Source of the DNA: Eutypa lata
Lineage: Eukaryota; Ascomycota; Sordariomycetes; Xylariales; Diatrypaceae
NCBI GenBank assembly: GCA_022661535.1
Contig: JAKULF010000021.1
Location: 62,001-126,000, forward strand
Direction: 5' to 3'
DNA: 64,000 bases
Part shown: in pieces, positions 1-11,721 of the stretch
How positions within the stretch are numbered: position 1 is the stretch's first letter
How the letters are laid out: every line of letters begins with the position of its first letter
The notes under the pieces: model-generated
What the model was told of the DNA's origin: nothing
Database searches by the model: none
What the model saw: only the letters and a program-made list of their open reading frames with translations
Position numbers and translations under genes: made by a program

Positions 1-185
1 TTAGCTCGAGATTTCTTGAGCAGGAACCATATCGTAGCAATATATAATTATTTACACATCTCATAATACATAATAGTTGTAGCATCACTTTCTCGTGAAC
101 GATATCCATTAGCAGACACAATATCATAGACACTGTCTGTACTGCTCCGTGGGGGTACTTATATTGAGTGGTGCAGGCTGGTATC

Positions 186-877
186 CTAAATATCATCGGA
201 ATCTGCCGTTGTCGACGATGGCGCTGGTTCTAGGACGACACCAATACCAAACATCCTAAGGATAACCGCATTCGTAGCTTCATCGCAATTCTTATCCCCA
301 ATATAAGCAAGCTTGCCCCTCCCGACGTGCGCCAGAGCAGATGCCGCCTGGTCGCCGCCCGCGCGTTTGCCGGGCTCACGATATCAGGCCTCTCCAGGTA
401 GGACCTCCTTCAGATACATCGGCTTCTGGTTGTAACTCTGCGGCAGGGTAGCGGCAACGACGGCTCCTATCCCGGAAGAATCTATCTCCGTGGTAGCCTG
501 GTGATACCATCCCATCTCCCAAGACAGTCCGGCTTTCTGAACGGCTTCACGCCGCCCTGTCTCGCGAAGGTGCTGAACCACCCCCATGCAGATGGCGGTG
601 CCCCATCGCGAATATACTCAACCACCCGCTTCCAAAGCTGCGAGTAGTGCTTTTCAGTCAGCGCAGCGTCCGTGATGAGGAGGGCCCACGGCAGCGGCGC
701 GCCATTATCTTCTTCTCCTGATATGGCAGCCACCAGCTCCTCGGGCGTTTCGACCCTTTCGAGGATAGTGTGCTTGCGGAGCTCCGCCCATAGGGGTCCG
801 TAGTGCTCCTCGAACACGGGTTCAAGCCCCAGAGCTACTCGCAGGATCCTGCGCTGTCCTAGTGCATTGTCTGCCAT
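186..877 (-). pseudogene. Broken gene, fungal conserved hypothetical (ThuA/glutamine-amidotransferase-like shape)
   Basis: Reads from an ATG at 877 (MADNALGQ...) through RVALGLEPVFEEHY and LLITDAAL, patterns I recall from a fungal family of about 230-residue uncharacterised proteins that begin with a Rossmann-like strand and a LITDA motif. The frame is lost at about 534-536: before it the frame reads GWFSTFARQGG, after it a +1 frame reads AGLSWEMGWYHQATT, and both halves fit the same family. The second frame then meets an in-frame TGA at 384-386 but continues in register to GKLAYIGDKN (family-like C-terminal strand) and a TAG at 186-188. One indel plus one nonsense codon indicates a pseudogene. 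An intron ending in TTCAG at the break is possible but would delete family-like residues. No function can be assigned; family recall is from memory, so moderate certainty. Confidence 0.6.
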
Positions 878-1694
878 TCTAGTGCTAGGACGTAGACGAG
901 ACGAAAGTTTAAATGCAGCAGTAGCAAATCTTATAATGAAATGGCTTCGAATTTTGGTTATAAATAACACCAGTTGACGTGTTGACAGTGACGAGTGGGT
1001 TCGTAGTGTGTTTGGGGTCTGCTTTTATTGAAATTATTACGGACTTACATGTTAAAAAAAAAAACCCTTGTGGTTATCGGAGTGGACAAATGCCAATCCT
1101 TCAACAGGAAGAGTTAGCTGTAATAGTCTAGAAGCTCATTTCTTTTATTTAAGTACTTTGCATTTACGGATTAATGATCCTTCCAACGCTCATATTACAT
1201 TTCGTATTTATATATATATATATATCTAACGCTTATGTGGAATAGCTTCCTCTATAAATAAACACAATCTAAGCTATTGAACTCGCGCTTATAACATCAG
1301 TCACGTAGGCCGGAATGTTTAGGATGATCAAGATAGCCTACCCTACATAATGACTACTCGTCCCGGGTAATAGGTACCATCGCCTTCAGAATCAGCTCTC
1401 CGGCAGCATCCTACAAAGGTTCAATATGTTATTCAAAAGCTGTACTCTAAAGGTAGCACACACGCTACTACATATTTAAGTGTGCTGCCACCCTCAAAAG
1501 GAGTCTCAAAAGTGCGCCAGTGGTCTATTCTTTGTGAGCAAGTCTTTCCATTTCCAGCTAGAGTGAAGACGAATATATGGATATCGAATCGGCCACTCTG
1601 AATCTATCTTCCACAATCAACCAGGTGCTTTGTATCGAACTTTTCAAGGATAGCGGCCGAAGAGTGTCAGGCCTCATGACTTCCCTAATCCCCT
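878..1694. other. Intergenic stretch, no gene seen
   Basis: AT-leaning sequence without a convincing coding frame. It holds a poly-A run near 1052 and a (TA)n microsatellite near 1208-1226. The upstream region of the broken gene at 186-877 lies at its left end. Confidence 0.5.
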
Positions 1695-2261
1695 TTACCA
1701 CTGCACAGGGCAAAGACTGCAATTAGGGATATCTTGGATCGGGAACTGCTCATCCATCGAATCGAACACGCCGCTAGTCTCCAACAGGTTCTCGGGTAAC
1801 CGAAAGTCAACCTCCTCGATTTTCCTTTCGACGCCGCCATACCACGTGGCAGGATCGTCAACCGGAAGGGAGAGATAATCGTTTAGGTCTCTGAGCGCCA
1901 TGATCTGAAGCGTATTTGCGAGGTAGAACCGTTCGAAAAGAATGTCGGCTACTTCTTTCTGTGCCCCTTCGAGTGCGTTGCCGTCCGAACCGTTCCTGGC
2001 CCGCTGGTAGAGGTCATCGATTCGAGTGCGGTCGGTGTTCAAGTTGGCTTCTGCGAGGGTCATGCCGAGCTTCAATTTGTGCCAGGTGGGTGTCAATGTA
2101 GCTGCTGCGGTAGTAGCCGCGGTGAGAACCGTGAAAATAGTTTGTTCGAAATACATAGTGTTTTTCGCATCTGTGCTCCACCGATGGCTACTGTGTTGAA
2201 TTTGGAAAGTGTTGTACGAAGAGAGAGATTTACTCCCCAAATTTTGATCTAGCTCATCCAC
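1695..2261 (-). CDS. Orphan hypothetical protein, 188 aa
   Basis: Open frame from a true ATG at 2261 to TAA at 1695. I do not recognise the family. The middle (about residues 36-100) has the composition of a folded helical protein, with an Ala/Thr-rich stretch TAATTAAATL that could sit near a membrane or be a helix N-cap, followed by mixed charged helices (DDLYQRARN, KEVADILFERFY). A second ATG at residue 36 (MYFEQ) would give a shorter protein. The end reads CPVQW then TAA inside a TGGTAAAG context that could be a splice donor, so the last residues may be wrong and a small further exon towards 1500-1560 is possible. Neighbours give no clue. It could be a remnant of a larger gene. Confidence 0.4.
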   Translation of the reverse strand: MDELDQNLGSKSLSSYNTFQIQHSSHRWSTDAKNTMYFEQTIFTVLTAATTAAATLTPTWHKLKLGMTLAEANLNTDRTRIDDLYQRARNGSDGNALEGAQKEVADILFERFYLANTLQIMALRDLNDYLSLPVDDPATWYGGVERKIEEVDFRLPENLLETSGVFDSMDEQFPIQDIPNCSLCPVQW

Positions 2262-4799
2262 GAAGACCGATGTTTCTCTAGGAAGTTCTCGACATCTTAT
2301 AATTTCTGGGGGGTCTGTGCTCCTGATGGGACCTGCAGAATTGCGAAAGCAATTAATTTATCTACACCACATCGCATGTAAGGAAAGGGACCAATTAGAC
2401 CTAAGGTTGACCCTGCTTGACTATAGCCGGTTGGAACCTCAAAATATGACACCTTCCCCACAGGAGATAAGCCGACAGGCTGAACTGATACGAAATACAG
2501 TTGAAATATAACAACTTTCGATTTATCCAGCCTTTTTTTTTGTTTTACCACGGCCCTAGATTGTTATAGCTCTCCTTAAGGATACCGTCCTGTCGATCAT
2601 TCACATGGTATCTAAAGGACGAGCTAAGAAAGATGTGTGAATGAAAAATATCAATGACATGATGACATAACCTTTCTCAACCTTTACCAATTGTAATATT
2701 GCTTCTCCCATATTCAACCGTTGCTGTTTTTGACCTAAGGCTTGAGGACTAGTCTCGAGACATCTCCTATTTACGATATCTTGATACATCGTATGTCTAA
2801 TACAATATTCGCTTTGTCGACCGAATTGCTGACGTCTAGGTCAACACATTGCCCCGTGCTTCTGCTCTGGAATATCAATATGTTGACAAATTCCTACTCA
2901 ATCTGCAACTAAGCAGAAAGGTCGGCACAAACCTGATCTCATTTCAAATTTGGTGTCCTGATTTCCATACATGATGAGCTCAAACAAGAACCGAAGCATC
3001 AATTCATCGGGAAGTAAGTGGCGAAGCCTTGAAAAGAAAACATTAAAACATTGAACCACGACACACTTGTGATCATGAACCAATCCCGGCATGAAAGAAT
3101 CTCACATGATAAATGCACATTCTTCATGAAGAGTTACGGCAGTTTGTAGGGTGACTCGCGTCATAAGATTTAATTCCTTGGCTTGAATGTAGTAGTATAC
3201 CCCTTACATTGGCTGAACGTTTTACGAAACGTGAGCATCTTTGTTAAGGGGCAGTGTTGTCCTAATGGGTGCTTATGGAGGGTGCATGGTATTGATGTCG
3301 ATTAGAACATACGAATGATCAAACACTACAAGACGAACTAGACATGGTCAGATATTTAAATGGCGTAGATATTTCAAAGTCAAACTTTTCAAGAAACGGC
3401 GCATTCGTTGTTTATTTGACGTTCCATTTAGCAATCGAAATTTTCGTGATCCATGCAATAAGAACAGTATTAATCACTATCTCACCTCGCTTAGAAAACG
3501 TCCATGAACAAAAATTGCAATAAATTGGATAGTATAGCCCGATGACAGGATATCATGGAAACTACGGAGCCTATAAGATACACCTCATATGACGACGCTA
3601 GTGACGAGCTTCGGAGGAACCCTCGAATCCCTGCCAATATATCGTTGCTCATATTCCTGTAAGAGGTCTCCGTCGACCTTACTTACCGGTTTTCCCATGC
3701 GCACTAACATGAAAACTGATGATTTGATCTTCGATAGATAGGTAGATAGATAGATAGATAGCGGATATCAGATCTGCGAGCTGCCGATCAAACAACTACG
3801 GACTCTAACTTATGTACATACAATGATCATAAAGGTGGTAACATCATTGTAACCCCACTAGGTAGCACACGAAAGAGGTAACCAGATCATGGTGGGGTAA
3901 CTCTAGCGAGATACCAAGATCTTACTTGAACAAGGGAGGGTCCCTCCTTTAAGTAGGGATAGTTGGGTATTATGAATGTGGCTGTGTAGTCTTCGGCCGA
4001 CGATGATCTACATTGTTAATTTGTATCATGCAGGTGTCTGTGAGAGGTGGGGAAAGGGGGACCTCTTAATTATTGTCTAGGAGTCAGGAAGTTTATGAAG
4101 GTTGAGTCTACGTATGTACGGACTTCCTAATTATTAGTTGGCTTGATAATCTTTCATCTGTAAATCCACGTGCCTGTGTACATATGTAGATGCACGATGT
4201 CAAGTTGGCCGCCGGCGGTTTCTATTCGTTAGACCTATGCGGCAAGTGGGAATGAGGCGGCCCCGGGGGGCCGGGGGACGAGACACGTGGGGTGATTTCC
4301 CCCGAGAATCCTTGGCATCGTGAGCCTCTGCCGATCATATGTAATTATTTTGGCTGTGATCGGTTTCCGCACCCTTGCTAGTATCGACCCCGTGCTGCGT
4401 GTGCCTCCGTTAGTGCTCCGTCCCCTGATACCCTAACCGGGTTCCAAAAGTTTCAAGAGAAGTTTCAAGGATTCTAGAAAACAACGAATAGGGCTTAAAA
4501 GTGTTGCGTGACTTGATGTTTCTACTTACCATTTTCCGCCATGTAACCCGATCACAGCGTATCAAGTTCTGAGAACTTGCACGAGAACCTGTTTCCAGGA
4601 GTTGTCGTCACGATCGGCCTGGGCCGCACTTTTGCCATCCGGCATAATCTCTTACATTTTCACTTCTTGTCCCCTTCCCGTTCTCTTAGAAAGAGTCGTC
4701 TTTTTCCACGTGTTTTAATTAAACTGATTTCGCCATCATCCGTCACGGCGCCACTTGTGTCGGCGTTCGATTGACATCCTCCACACCAATAATGCGGCG
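2262..4799. other. Long intergenic stretch, no gene seen
   Basis: About 2.5 kb with stops in every frame at short intervals and no recognisable domain. It contains a (GATA)n microsatellite at 3733-3762 and a GC-rich patch near 4256-4276 (run of C and G around ggccccggggggcc). The promoter of the membrane protein gene at 4800 must lie at its right end; no clear TATA box was seen. Confidence 0.5.
3733..3762. repeat. (GATA)n microsatellite
   Basis: About seven units of GATA with one GGTA interruption, in intergenic DNA. Confidence 0.85.
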
Positions 4800-6349
4800 A
4801 TGGATTTAACTACCCGCGACGAAGACGATCCCGTCATCACCTATGTCTCGCCCTACGTAGAGCTCAATGCTGGACTATGGGCTCTTTTCGTGGCCGCGAC
4901 CGTATTCCTCGGCCTGCGAATCTGGTGCAAGTTCACCCAACGCCACGGACTGTGGTATGACGATCATATCCTTATAGTATCTTGGGTAAGAGCCGCCACC
5001 CTGCGCCGATTTTTCATGCGACCACATCGGACGAAACATCAAGTCTATGCGTCGTGAGGCTGACTGCTTTATCGTGTAGATAGTCCTCCTGGTCAACAAT
5101 AGTCTCACTGTACACGAGTATGCGACTGGTTACATCCTCAAAGACACCACCGAGAAATGGGATGACCGCATGCATATCCTCATTAACATCACATCCTGCG
5201 GGATGCTGGTAGGGCAAGCTTGGACGAAGACGGCATTCGGGGTCACGTTATTGAGATTAAGCCGACAGCAATGGCAGGTGTGGTTCCTATGGTTCTGTAT
5301 TGTCACGATGAACATATACATGGTCATAAAGGTCGTCTTCCAGTGGGCTAAGGTCTGTGGCGAGAAGAGTTACGATGTTTACTATAGGCTCGACTTCTGT
5401 CTTGACCCGACCTTTCGTGATGACTTCAAAGAGGGTGGGAACATCTACAACATCATCATGGACTTCATATTTGCGACTTTCCCGTGGTTATTCACCTGGG
5501 ATTTAGAGATACGCAGGATTGAAAAGATCGGGCTTTGTGCCACCATGAGTTTAGGAATGATGTGAGCATTGCCTCTTCGCATTGTGCTGATGCCGTGTTG
5601 GAGACTGGACACTGACCGTAGACAGAGTCGCTATTGAATCGGCTGTAAGAGTGAGCTGGAAGGACGATGGTAATAAACGGGATGAGTACTACATATGTAC
5701 GTTAAGACTAACCCTTTCTCTCACCTCCTTAATCGCGCACGTCACTGACAACTATTCACAACAGGGCGAAACGCCATGTCCCAGATCTGGTGCGTTATCT
5801 CAGGAGTTAGAGTATTTCCTCCCTAGGTGACATACTTACTGACAACCTTGTTATAGGTACAACTCAGAAATTACCGGAACGATTATCGTACAATGTATTC
5901 CCATATTACGGCCCATCCTGCGGAATATTCACAAGTCATGGACAGAGAAGAGATCGGGCTCCACAACACGAAGCTCGACTCTCGGAAGCAAGCTTCGCGC
6001 TTCGTTCGGAAGCAGGATTAGCGCAAGGCTCAGCGCAAAATTACCCACAGGTGCGAGCAAAGAGTACGTCAAGGGAGACACCGATACGATTGCCCTGCAG
6101 CCACTCCCACTCCCGCCCCTTTCCACCGAGGTAAATCAATCTTGGAAGGCTCCGTACTCGCCATCGACGGCGATAGACGCGGAGTGGCCCCGGATAGGAA
6201 ATCAGCGGTCGCGAAAACTCTACGAGTCTGGGAGGAGTTTGGAATATGAAGGAGAAAGGTCATCTTCCCTGTACGTTGAGCGAGATATAGAAGATGGGTT
6301 ATCACAACCACCGCGCACTGGGTTGTCACCACCGCCCCGCCGGACGTAA
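4800..6349 (+). CDS. Fungal rhodopsin-domain (SAT4-like) integral membrane protein, 5 exons
   Basis: Exons 4800-4985, 5080-5561, 5626-5696, 5765-5789 and 5857-6349 join in frame to 418 residues; all four introns (94, 64, 68, 67 bp) have GT...AG ends. The N-terminal half shows several hydrophobic segments: one around LWALFVAATVFLGLRIW, one around HILIVSWIVLLVNNSL, then WQVWFLWFCIVTMNIYMVI and NIIMDFIFATFPWLFTW, with the family-type D-D motif (YDDHIL) and a cysteine pair near CGEKSYDV...RLDFCLD. Helix 7 precedes EITGTIIVQCIPILRP, the hallmark end of the fungal rhodopsin/SAT4 domain. The last 130 residues are a Ser/Arg/Pro-rich cytoplasmic tail. Such proteins are plasma-membrane proteins, some receptor-like (PTH11 relatives), mostly without a known ligand. 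The start at 4800 was chosen over a non-ATG upstream codon. Function beyond membrane protein is inference. Confidence 0.85.
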
Positions 6350-7921
6350 GCGTGTGGACCGGTGGTCTGTATTTTTACGGTAGAGGCCTACTTGCCTTCA
6401 TAGCGTGCGATTTTGTTTTATATGTAAATAGTATCGCAGCTTGGAATGCGAAATATACGTTCAAATACTTCATTGTTCTGGTACGGTGCTACTCAGCCCA
6501 TTAACACTATATTTTCTGATGGCACCTCGCTATATACCCTCCACTAGCGGCCTACCTGTGCTTCCGCCTATTATATACTTTCTTTTTTTCTCTATATCCA
6601 TTGAACTCTTAGGCGATGCCAATACCCTAGCTTTGTAGGGGCAGTTGAGTTATCTATCCTAGTAAGCACCCCTCAGTCTAGATATGATTTATGATATTGG
6701 AACATTTGTACACGCCAAATATAAGGAGTTATCAACATTGGTAATGCAGACCTATATATGGCCACTTGAATAGTTACGGGGGAGATAAATTCAAAAGTTG
6801 CCGCCCGAAAATGAATTCTTTGTCCAAGGGACTAACATACCGAAGAAATATGTGTTAGCATGTCCTTCTCGCGAAGCACGTTCCCGCAAAAGACGTGGAC
6901 CTGCAAAATGTTATAAACACTCGCCAAAATTACTCCCGGACAACAACTCTCAAACCCAAACCTCTACTCGAGTACGATACAGAGCTTAACCAAAATACGC
7001 ATCGAGAAATCCCGATTTGATTAAAACGCATTGCGCGACCCGCAAAACCCACTACCTTCTGAAGCAATACTTAAGTCTATACGGATATATAAGCACTCAA
7101 GATACGGATTTGGGGTGTAGCCACTGAAACTTGTTCAGCGTCTTAAGTAGGTCGGAGCAAAGTAAATCATTATAAACCCTAATACTAGAATCATACTTAG
7201 CTATTGGAAATCGTACAGCAAACGATGTAACATGGGGAATATATTGTACCTCTTATCTTACGCTAAGCCCCTACACACACACGGGACTTGCATCGAAGTC
7301 TCTTAAGCAGGCTGGAACACTGCGGTTACTCAATACCACATGATGCTTAACACCGATTCAAAGCTCGAGGTGTATATCTAAGTGCGGAATTAAATGTCAC
7401 CCTTACATATTAATGTAATTCAAACAATACATGCTTATTCAGTTAAATGGGTGATTATTCTATTATAAGCAGAATGAACATATGATTATTCAGATTATAT
7501 GATATGTCAATACTAATTGTTGCTTCTTTATAACAGCTAAAGCTAAAGGTTGGTATACGTACCAATAACTAGTCAATATATTACCAGGAGATTGTATTCA
7601 TTATCTTGGCAACGACTTGTTATCGGACCTGTATCCTGAGTGAATGAGTATGTTTATGACGTTTGGTTCTTTATTCCTTTCTTTTGAAGATTGTAACAAT
7701 GCTCCAAAACCTTGATTTTCCTACATTGATCCCTAACAAGAATAAATCAATTGTTCGAAAGCAAACACAAGAGACAATGCATTATTATTATAAAAAGGGG
7801 TGTCTCTGCGCCATTCTACAGATCCAGGTCACATCCCTTATAAATCATACACTTGAGCATCATTGAAGAAGTTTAAACCCCTCTCTCTGTACATTCCCAA
7901 GTCTATAATTACAACTTCGAA
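6350..7921. other. Intergenic stretch, no gene seen
   Basis: AT-leaning, about 1.6 kb, only short random frames. The right end is the upstream region of the amidoligase gene. Confidence 0.5.
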
Positions 7922-9280
7922 ATGGAGGCACACACCCCTATTCCTAGCGAACGCACATTTGGTTGTGAATTCGAGTGGTGTGTTGGTTTCCGATGGGAGG
8001 ATGTAAAGCCCAGTAATCCCGACACTGGAGAAATCACTGTTATCAGTGTGCCAAACAAGACACGAGATGATATGCCAGTTCATGTCCCCAGTAGCAAATA
8101 TAGCTCTGCATACAACTACGTTATCGCTGACATTTGTAAGACATTAAAAGATCATGGCCTTCCGGTTCAAGAGTCAACAAACCCACAAGGCGAAATGAGT
8201 CCCCGAGGACATATACTCGCACCATATCAAGGCTGGACAGTCAAGTTAGACGACACAATCAGAACACCAAAAGATTCAGAATTTCACTGGTGCCCCGTGG
8301 AGATTACATCCCCAGCTCAGGTTGCCAGCGACGGAGCATTTATTAGCATTAACCGTGTTGTCAGCCTTCTGACATCCAAATATCGGATTCTTGTCAACAG
8401 TTCATGTGGGTTTCATGTCCATGTTGGCCAGGGCGCTGACTTTCTCGAGGTGGGTGCATTAGGTCGAGTCGCCGGAATCTTGTGGGCAGCTGATCCACTC
8501 CTAGGCTGCCTGCACCCACCAGAGAGAAGGTTCAACTACTGGTCGCAGAGCATTCGAGAGCGTAGCACCCTGGCTCTAGGTACGAGCGATCTCATTGATC
8601 ACCATCCCATATTCTCAGGGTGTATTAACCACACCAAAGGTAAGGTCCGCCCCACGACCTCCGAAAACGATCTATTACACGCCGTCAAAGCCAGAGTCAA
8701 GAAGCAATCCATTGAAGGTTCTAGCGACACTTCGCCAAGTGACGCCCCGACGTATTCGATTCGAAGACGCGAGGGACCTAGAATCCCCTTTCCAAAGTAC
8801 ACAGCAGAGGAGGAAGCCCGCCTCAAGAAAATTGCGGAAGGTGGTAGATTCTCCATCCTAGATCCGAAGGCACGAACCGACCCCGGTGTCTTCCATGGAG
8901 TGAAGGAGATACTCTCATACTCTGCCCCCTGCACTATTTCGTGGCTGCTGGAGGCCTCCGCCAAACCGAACTACAACTTTGAGGGGTACTCGTGCCTCAG
9001 GGTTTCGAACCCAAGTTCACGGAAGCGAACGGTGGAATTCCGCGAAGCCGCTGGCACCACCTCGGGCAGGTGGGCGGAGACGTGGGCTCGCATCTGTGTC
9101 GGCATCTATGAGTGGGCTATACACGCACCCGTTGCCGAATATCTCGCGGTCTTAGACAACTGTGACCAGGCAGCAAAAGGCGGTGAGTACGATGTTATTG
9201 ATCTTCTTGATCAAATTGGGCTCTCCGACGAATCTGCAATTGCGGAAGAGCGGGTAAAGAACCAGACCCTTTGGGAGTGA
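7922..9280 (+). CDS. Putative amidoligase (COOH-NH2 ligase family), 452 aa
   Basis: Single-exon frame from ATG to TGA. The protein carries the marks of the amidoligase family (Amidoligase_2 type, glutamine-synthetase-like fold): an N-terminal acidic strand FGCEFEW at residues 13-19, a second acidic strand HWCPVEITSP at about 121-130, the strongest signature CGFHVHVG at about 161-168 (His residues expected in the nucleotide/metal site), and near residue 370 TVEFREAAGT, the distal Glu/Arg strand. A charged, low-complexity insert sits at about 240-300. Family members are predicted to join a carboxyl and an amine group using ATP; the fungal substrates are unknown to me. No operon-like partner is visible; the next gene, 570 bp downstream on the same strand, is a disordered protein. 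All key motifs are present, so I take it as intact and active. Confidence 0.88.
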   Translation: MEAHTPIPSERTFGCEFEWCVGFRWEDVKPSNPDTGEITVISVPNKTRDDMPVHVPSSKYSSAYNYVIADICKTLKDHGLPVQESTNPQGEMSPRGHILAPYQGWTVKLDDTIRTPKDSEFHWCPVEITSPAQVASDGAFISINRVVSLLTSKYRILVNSSCGFHVHVGQGADFLEVGALGRVAGILWAADPLLGCLHPPERRFNYWSQSIRERSTLALGTSDLIDHHPIFSGCINHTKGKVRPTTSENDLLHAVKARVKKQSIEGSSDTSPSDAPTYSIRRREGPRIPFPKYTAEEEARLKKIAEGGRFSILDPKARTDPGVFHGVKEILSYSAPCTISWLLEASAKPNYNFEGYSCLRVSNPSSRKRTVEFREAAGTTSGRWAETWARICVGIYEWAIHAPVAEYLAVLDNCDQAAKGGEYDVIDLLDQIGLSDESAIAEERVKNQTLWE

Positions 9281-9851
9281 TTTGATGTTTGGGTATGCTG
9301 AGACACCGTTAGATTGTTTCTGGAGTTTAAATTCTCCTTTGTGTTGACGTGCATATTAGAACCCCGGATGCTGAAACATAGTTAAAAGTTACATAGTGAA
9401 ATTCAATTTTGAAACTTGTTTAGACAGTATGTTGTTGAAAGCTTCACCGCTTTCTAATATCAGCTGAGTGCATACAGAACATGTTGTGTCAGAAGTAATG
9501 GTTTGGGATCGGGGTAAGAGATAGTAAAGTTTATGAAACATCCTGTAGGTGAACAAAGAAGAATGTTATAGAGATCAGCTGCGGGTGTATGATCTTGAAT
9601 ACGTGTAGGTCCTTCGCTGTGGATTGATGGTTATCGTGCTTGTCTCGCCCTTTGTCCTTTGCCTCGCTACCAATAGTCGCTTGTCATGTATGATAAGAAT
9701 GACCATGATGCTCTAAATGTGTATAAAATTAGATAAATAACCCTCTCCATCAGTGATTCATTAGTTTGTAACCATCAGATGCAATCTATCATCTCTATCA
9801 TCTACACTTCGAAGCAACTACACTACTCTCTTTAAACTCGTCCTGTATTCC
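9281..9851. other. Intergenic stretch with possible promoter of the next gene
   Basis: No gene seen. A TATAAAAT at 9722-9729 lies about 125 bp before the next ATG and is a reasonable core-promoter candidate. Confidence 0.4.
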
Positions 9852-10988
9852 ATGATGGCGCATTCCGGTCGTCAAAACTCTAGAAACGTAGATCCGAGGC
9901 CTAATCCGTCTCCAAGACCTCGATCAATGAGCACGACCGCCGTAGTCGGGGGCGAGTACGAGCCTCGACGGGAGACCCAACGTCGCGGTGGTCGTACTCA
10001 AGAAGACCGCCAGAGACGTGGCCGGAATCTCAACATCAACCTCGACGATGTTTGGAATGATGCAAGTCGGCCCCAAGAGTATACGGGGCAAGAGAAACGA
10101 TATTTATTTTCATTGCGTGATATCACAGCACTCATTCAACATGCCATAATCAAAGCCCAAAGGCGGCAAATTTCACCTTCTGTCAGCACTCGGGGAGGTA
10201 GATACAACGATGACGACACTGATGGTTATTTTGACGATAGCCATAGCGAAGACTATCGTGAGCTACGGAGTTCTCAACGATCATATGCCCATGGCGCTTT
10301 CGGGAGCCGATCTCAACAGCAGCAAGGACATGAGCACAGCACACCATCACGCAGGTCGACAGGTCCAGAGTCTGATACTTACGTTAATTCCTCACAGTCA
10401 ACACTTCGCCCGTCAAGCCCCCTATATTATGTCCCCGACGATAGATCGCGTGGGCAAAGCTCGGACCGTGTAATATATAGAGATACGAGTGCCCAAACAG
10501 ACCCGTCGGATTATGATAGACGACACACAAAACCCGAATCGCACAGAAGATCACGTCCGTATTCGTATCCAGTGCAAGATCCTATGACAAGTCACACTTC
10601 GAGCTCGCGGCAAAATCGAAAGAGCTCGGGTTCTAATACGCCGCCTCGTCAGCCGTCCTATCATGTAGTCGTCACCCCTGACCCTGAGATTAATGATGGC
10701 AGCAACCACCGACATCACGCTTATGATGGCTATGCCCGCAGGCAACAAGAGGAAGAAGAGGATCGCCGCGAGCGTGGGCGTAATAAGACACGCAGAGGCC
10801 AACATCGCGAGTCCCTCCACAGGCCTAAGGCTGAATATGTGTATGAGAGCAAAGATGGAGTCAGAGATCGTCGTAGCCGTGACGACTATGACCACGACCA
10901 TCGTCGAAAGTCTCGACGGAGAGATAACTCTTCCCCAAAATGTTTTAGCTTACTATTCAATCCAGATCGTTGGAGCAAGTACAGTTAA
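9852..10988 (+). CDS. Arg/Ser-rich intrinsically disordered protein, 378 aa
   Basis: Continuous frame from ATGATGGCG to TAA. Composition is dominated by Arg, Ser, Asp, Tyr, Pro and His with RGRN, RRSR, SRRRD and GRNKTRRGQH patches; no catalytic motif is recognisable. One short segment around residues 75-105 (RYLFSLRDITALIQHAIIKA) looks helical and could be the only folded or binding part. The extreme C terminus KCFSLLFNPDRWSKYS is aromatic, unlike the rest, and may be a short linear binding motif. The length of the open frame and strongly biased composition in one frame only argue for a real gene. RNA or chromatin association is possible from composition alone; this is speculation. Confidence 0.7.
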   Translation: MMAHSGRQNSRNVDPRPNPSPRPRSMSTTAVVGGEYEPRRETQRRGGRTQEDRQRRGRNLNINLDDVWNDASRPQEYTGQEKRYLFSLRDITALIQHAIIKAQRRQISPSVSTRGGRYNDDDTDGYFDDSHSEDYRELRSSQRSYAHGAFGSRSQQQQGHEHSTPSRRSTGPESDTYVNSSQSTLRPSSPLYYVPDDRSRGQSSDRVIYRDTSAQTDPSDYDRRHTKPESHRRSRPYSYPVQDPMTSHTSSSRQNRKSSGSNTPPRQPSYHVVVTPDPEINDGSNHRHHAYDGYARRQQEEEEDRRERGRNKTRRGQHRESLHRPKAEYVYESKDGVRDRRSRDDYDHDHRRKSRRRDNSSPKCFSLLFNPDRWSKYS

Positions 10989-11721
10989 GCTGTAATAAAT
11001 TGTGCGCGCCTTTTAAGTAAATACAGGCTACGTTGTATCTAGTTAACTCGGACATGATATATACCTTTATATCTAGATGCATCAATGTATTTGAAGAATT
11101 TTAATACATTTTAGCTATGGTTGAGACCTTGATATCCAACACTTTGATATGTGAAGGTCTTTAGAATTTCGAATAAACACATATGAAAGATGTGGAATAT
11201 AGAATAATGATTGATTATTACCGTTTAAATAATTATTATTCGGATTCGGATTTCCCTGGCACTACTACCGATGTCAGTATAGGTCGACGTTTTAACAGTT
11301 TTCAAGTAATGATTTCCCTAAGGAGGAATACGAACCTGCCTACACCCCTAAGGAAGCATTACTATCAAGTAGATAAGAAGTGCTGCACCGAAAGTTTCAG
11401 TGGAAATCTACAATATTAACGGGAGTCACATATCTTTGTGTGGCGTGATGGCTTCATCGCTGTTGCAGCTGATGGCAGTTGCATGAGGCTGACAACCAAG
11501 TAGACCCCATTAATTTCCAGAAAGTATTCAATTCCCCCCAACGAAAATTCCTACACAGTTATCATCGAGCAGCCACACTTACTACACAAGCTGACAGGCA
11601 CTCAACACGCGCAGCAATTTCCAAGCCGTATCATTTCTGTAAACTACATTCCTATTTAGCTCTATAGTTAAACCCAGCCAGCCAACCACCAGCCAACAAA
11701 AACCACAACCATATCGCCATA
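10989..11721. other. Intergenic stretch, no gene seen
   Basis: AT-rich; the last 80 bases before 11722 form a CA-rich leader (accaccagccaacaaaaacc) typical of filamentous-fungal 5' untranslated regions. Confidence 0.5.
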
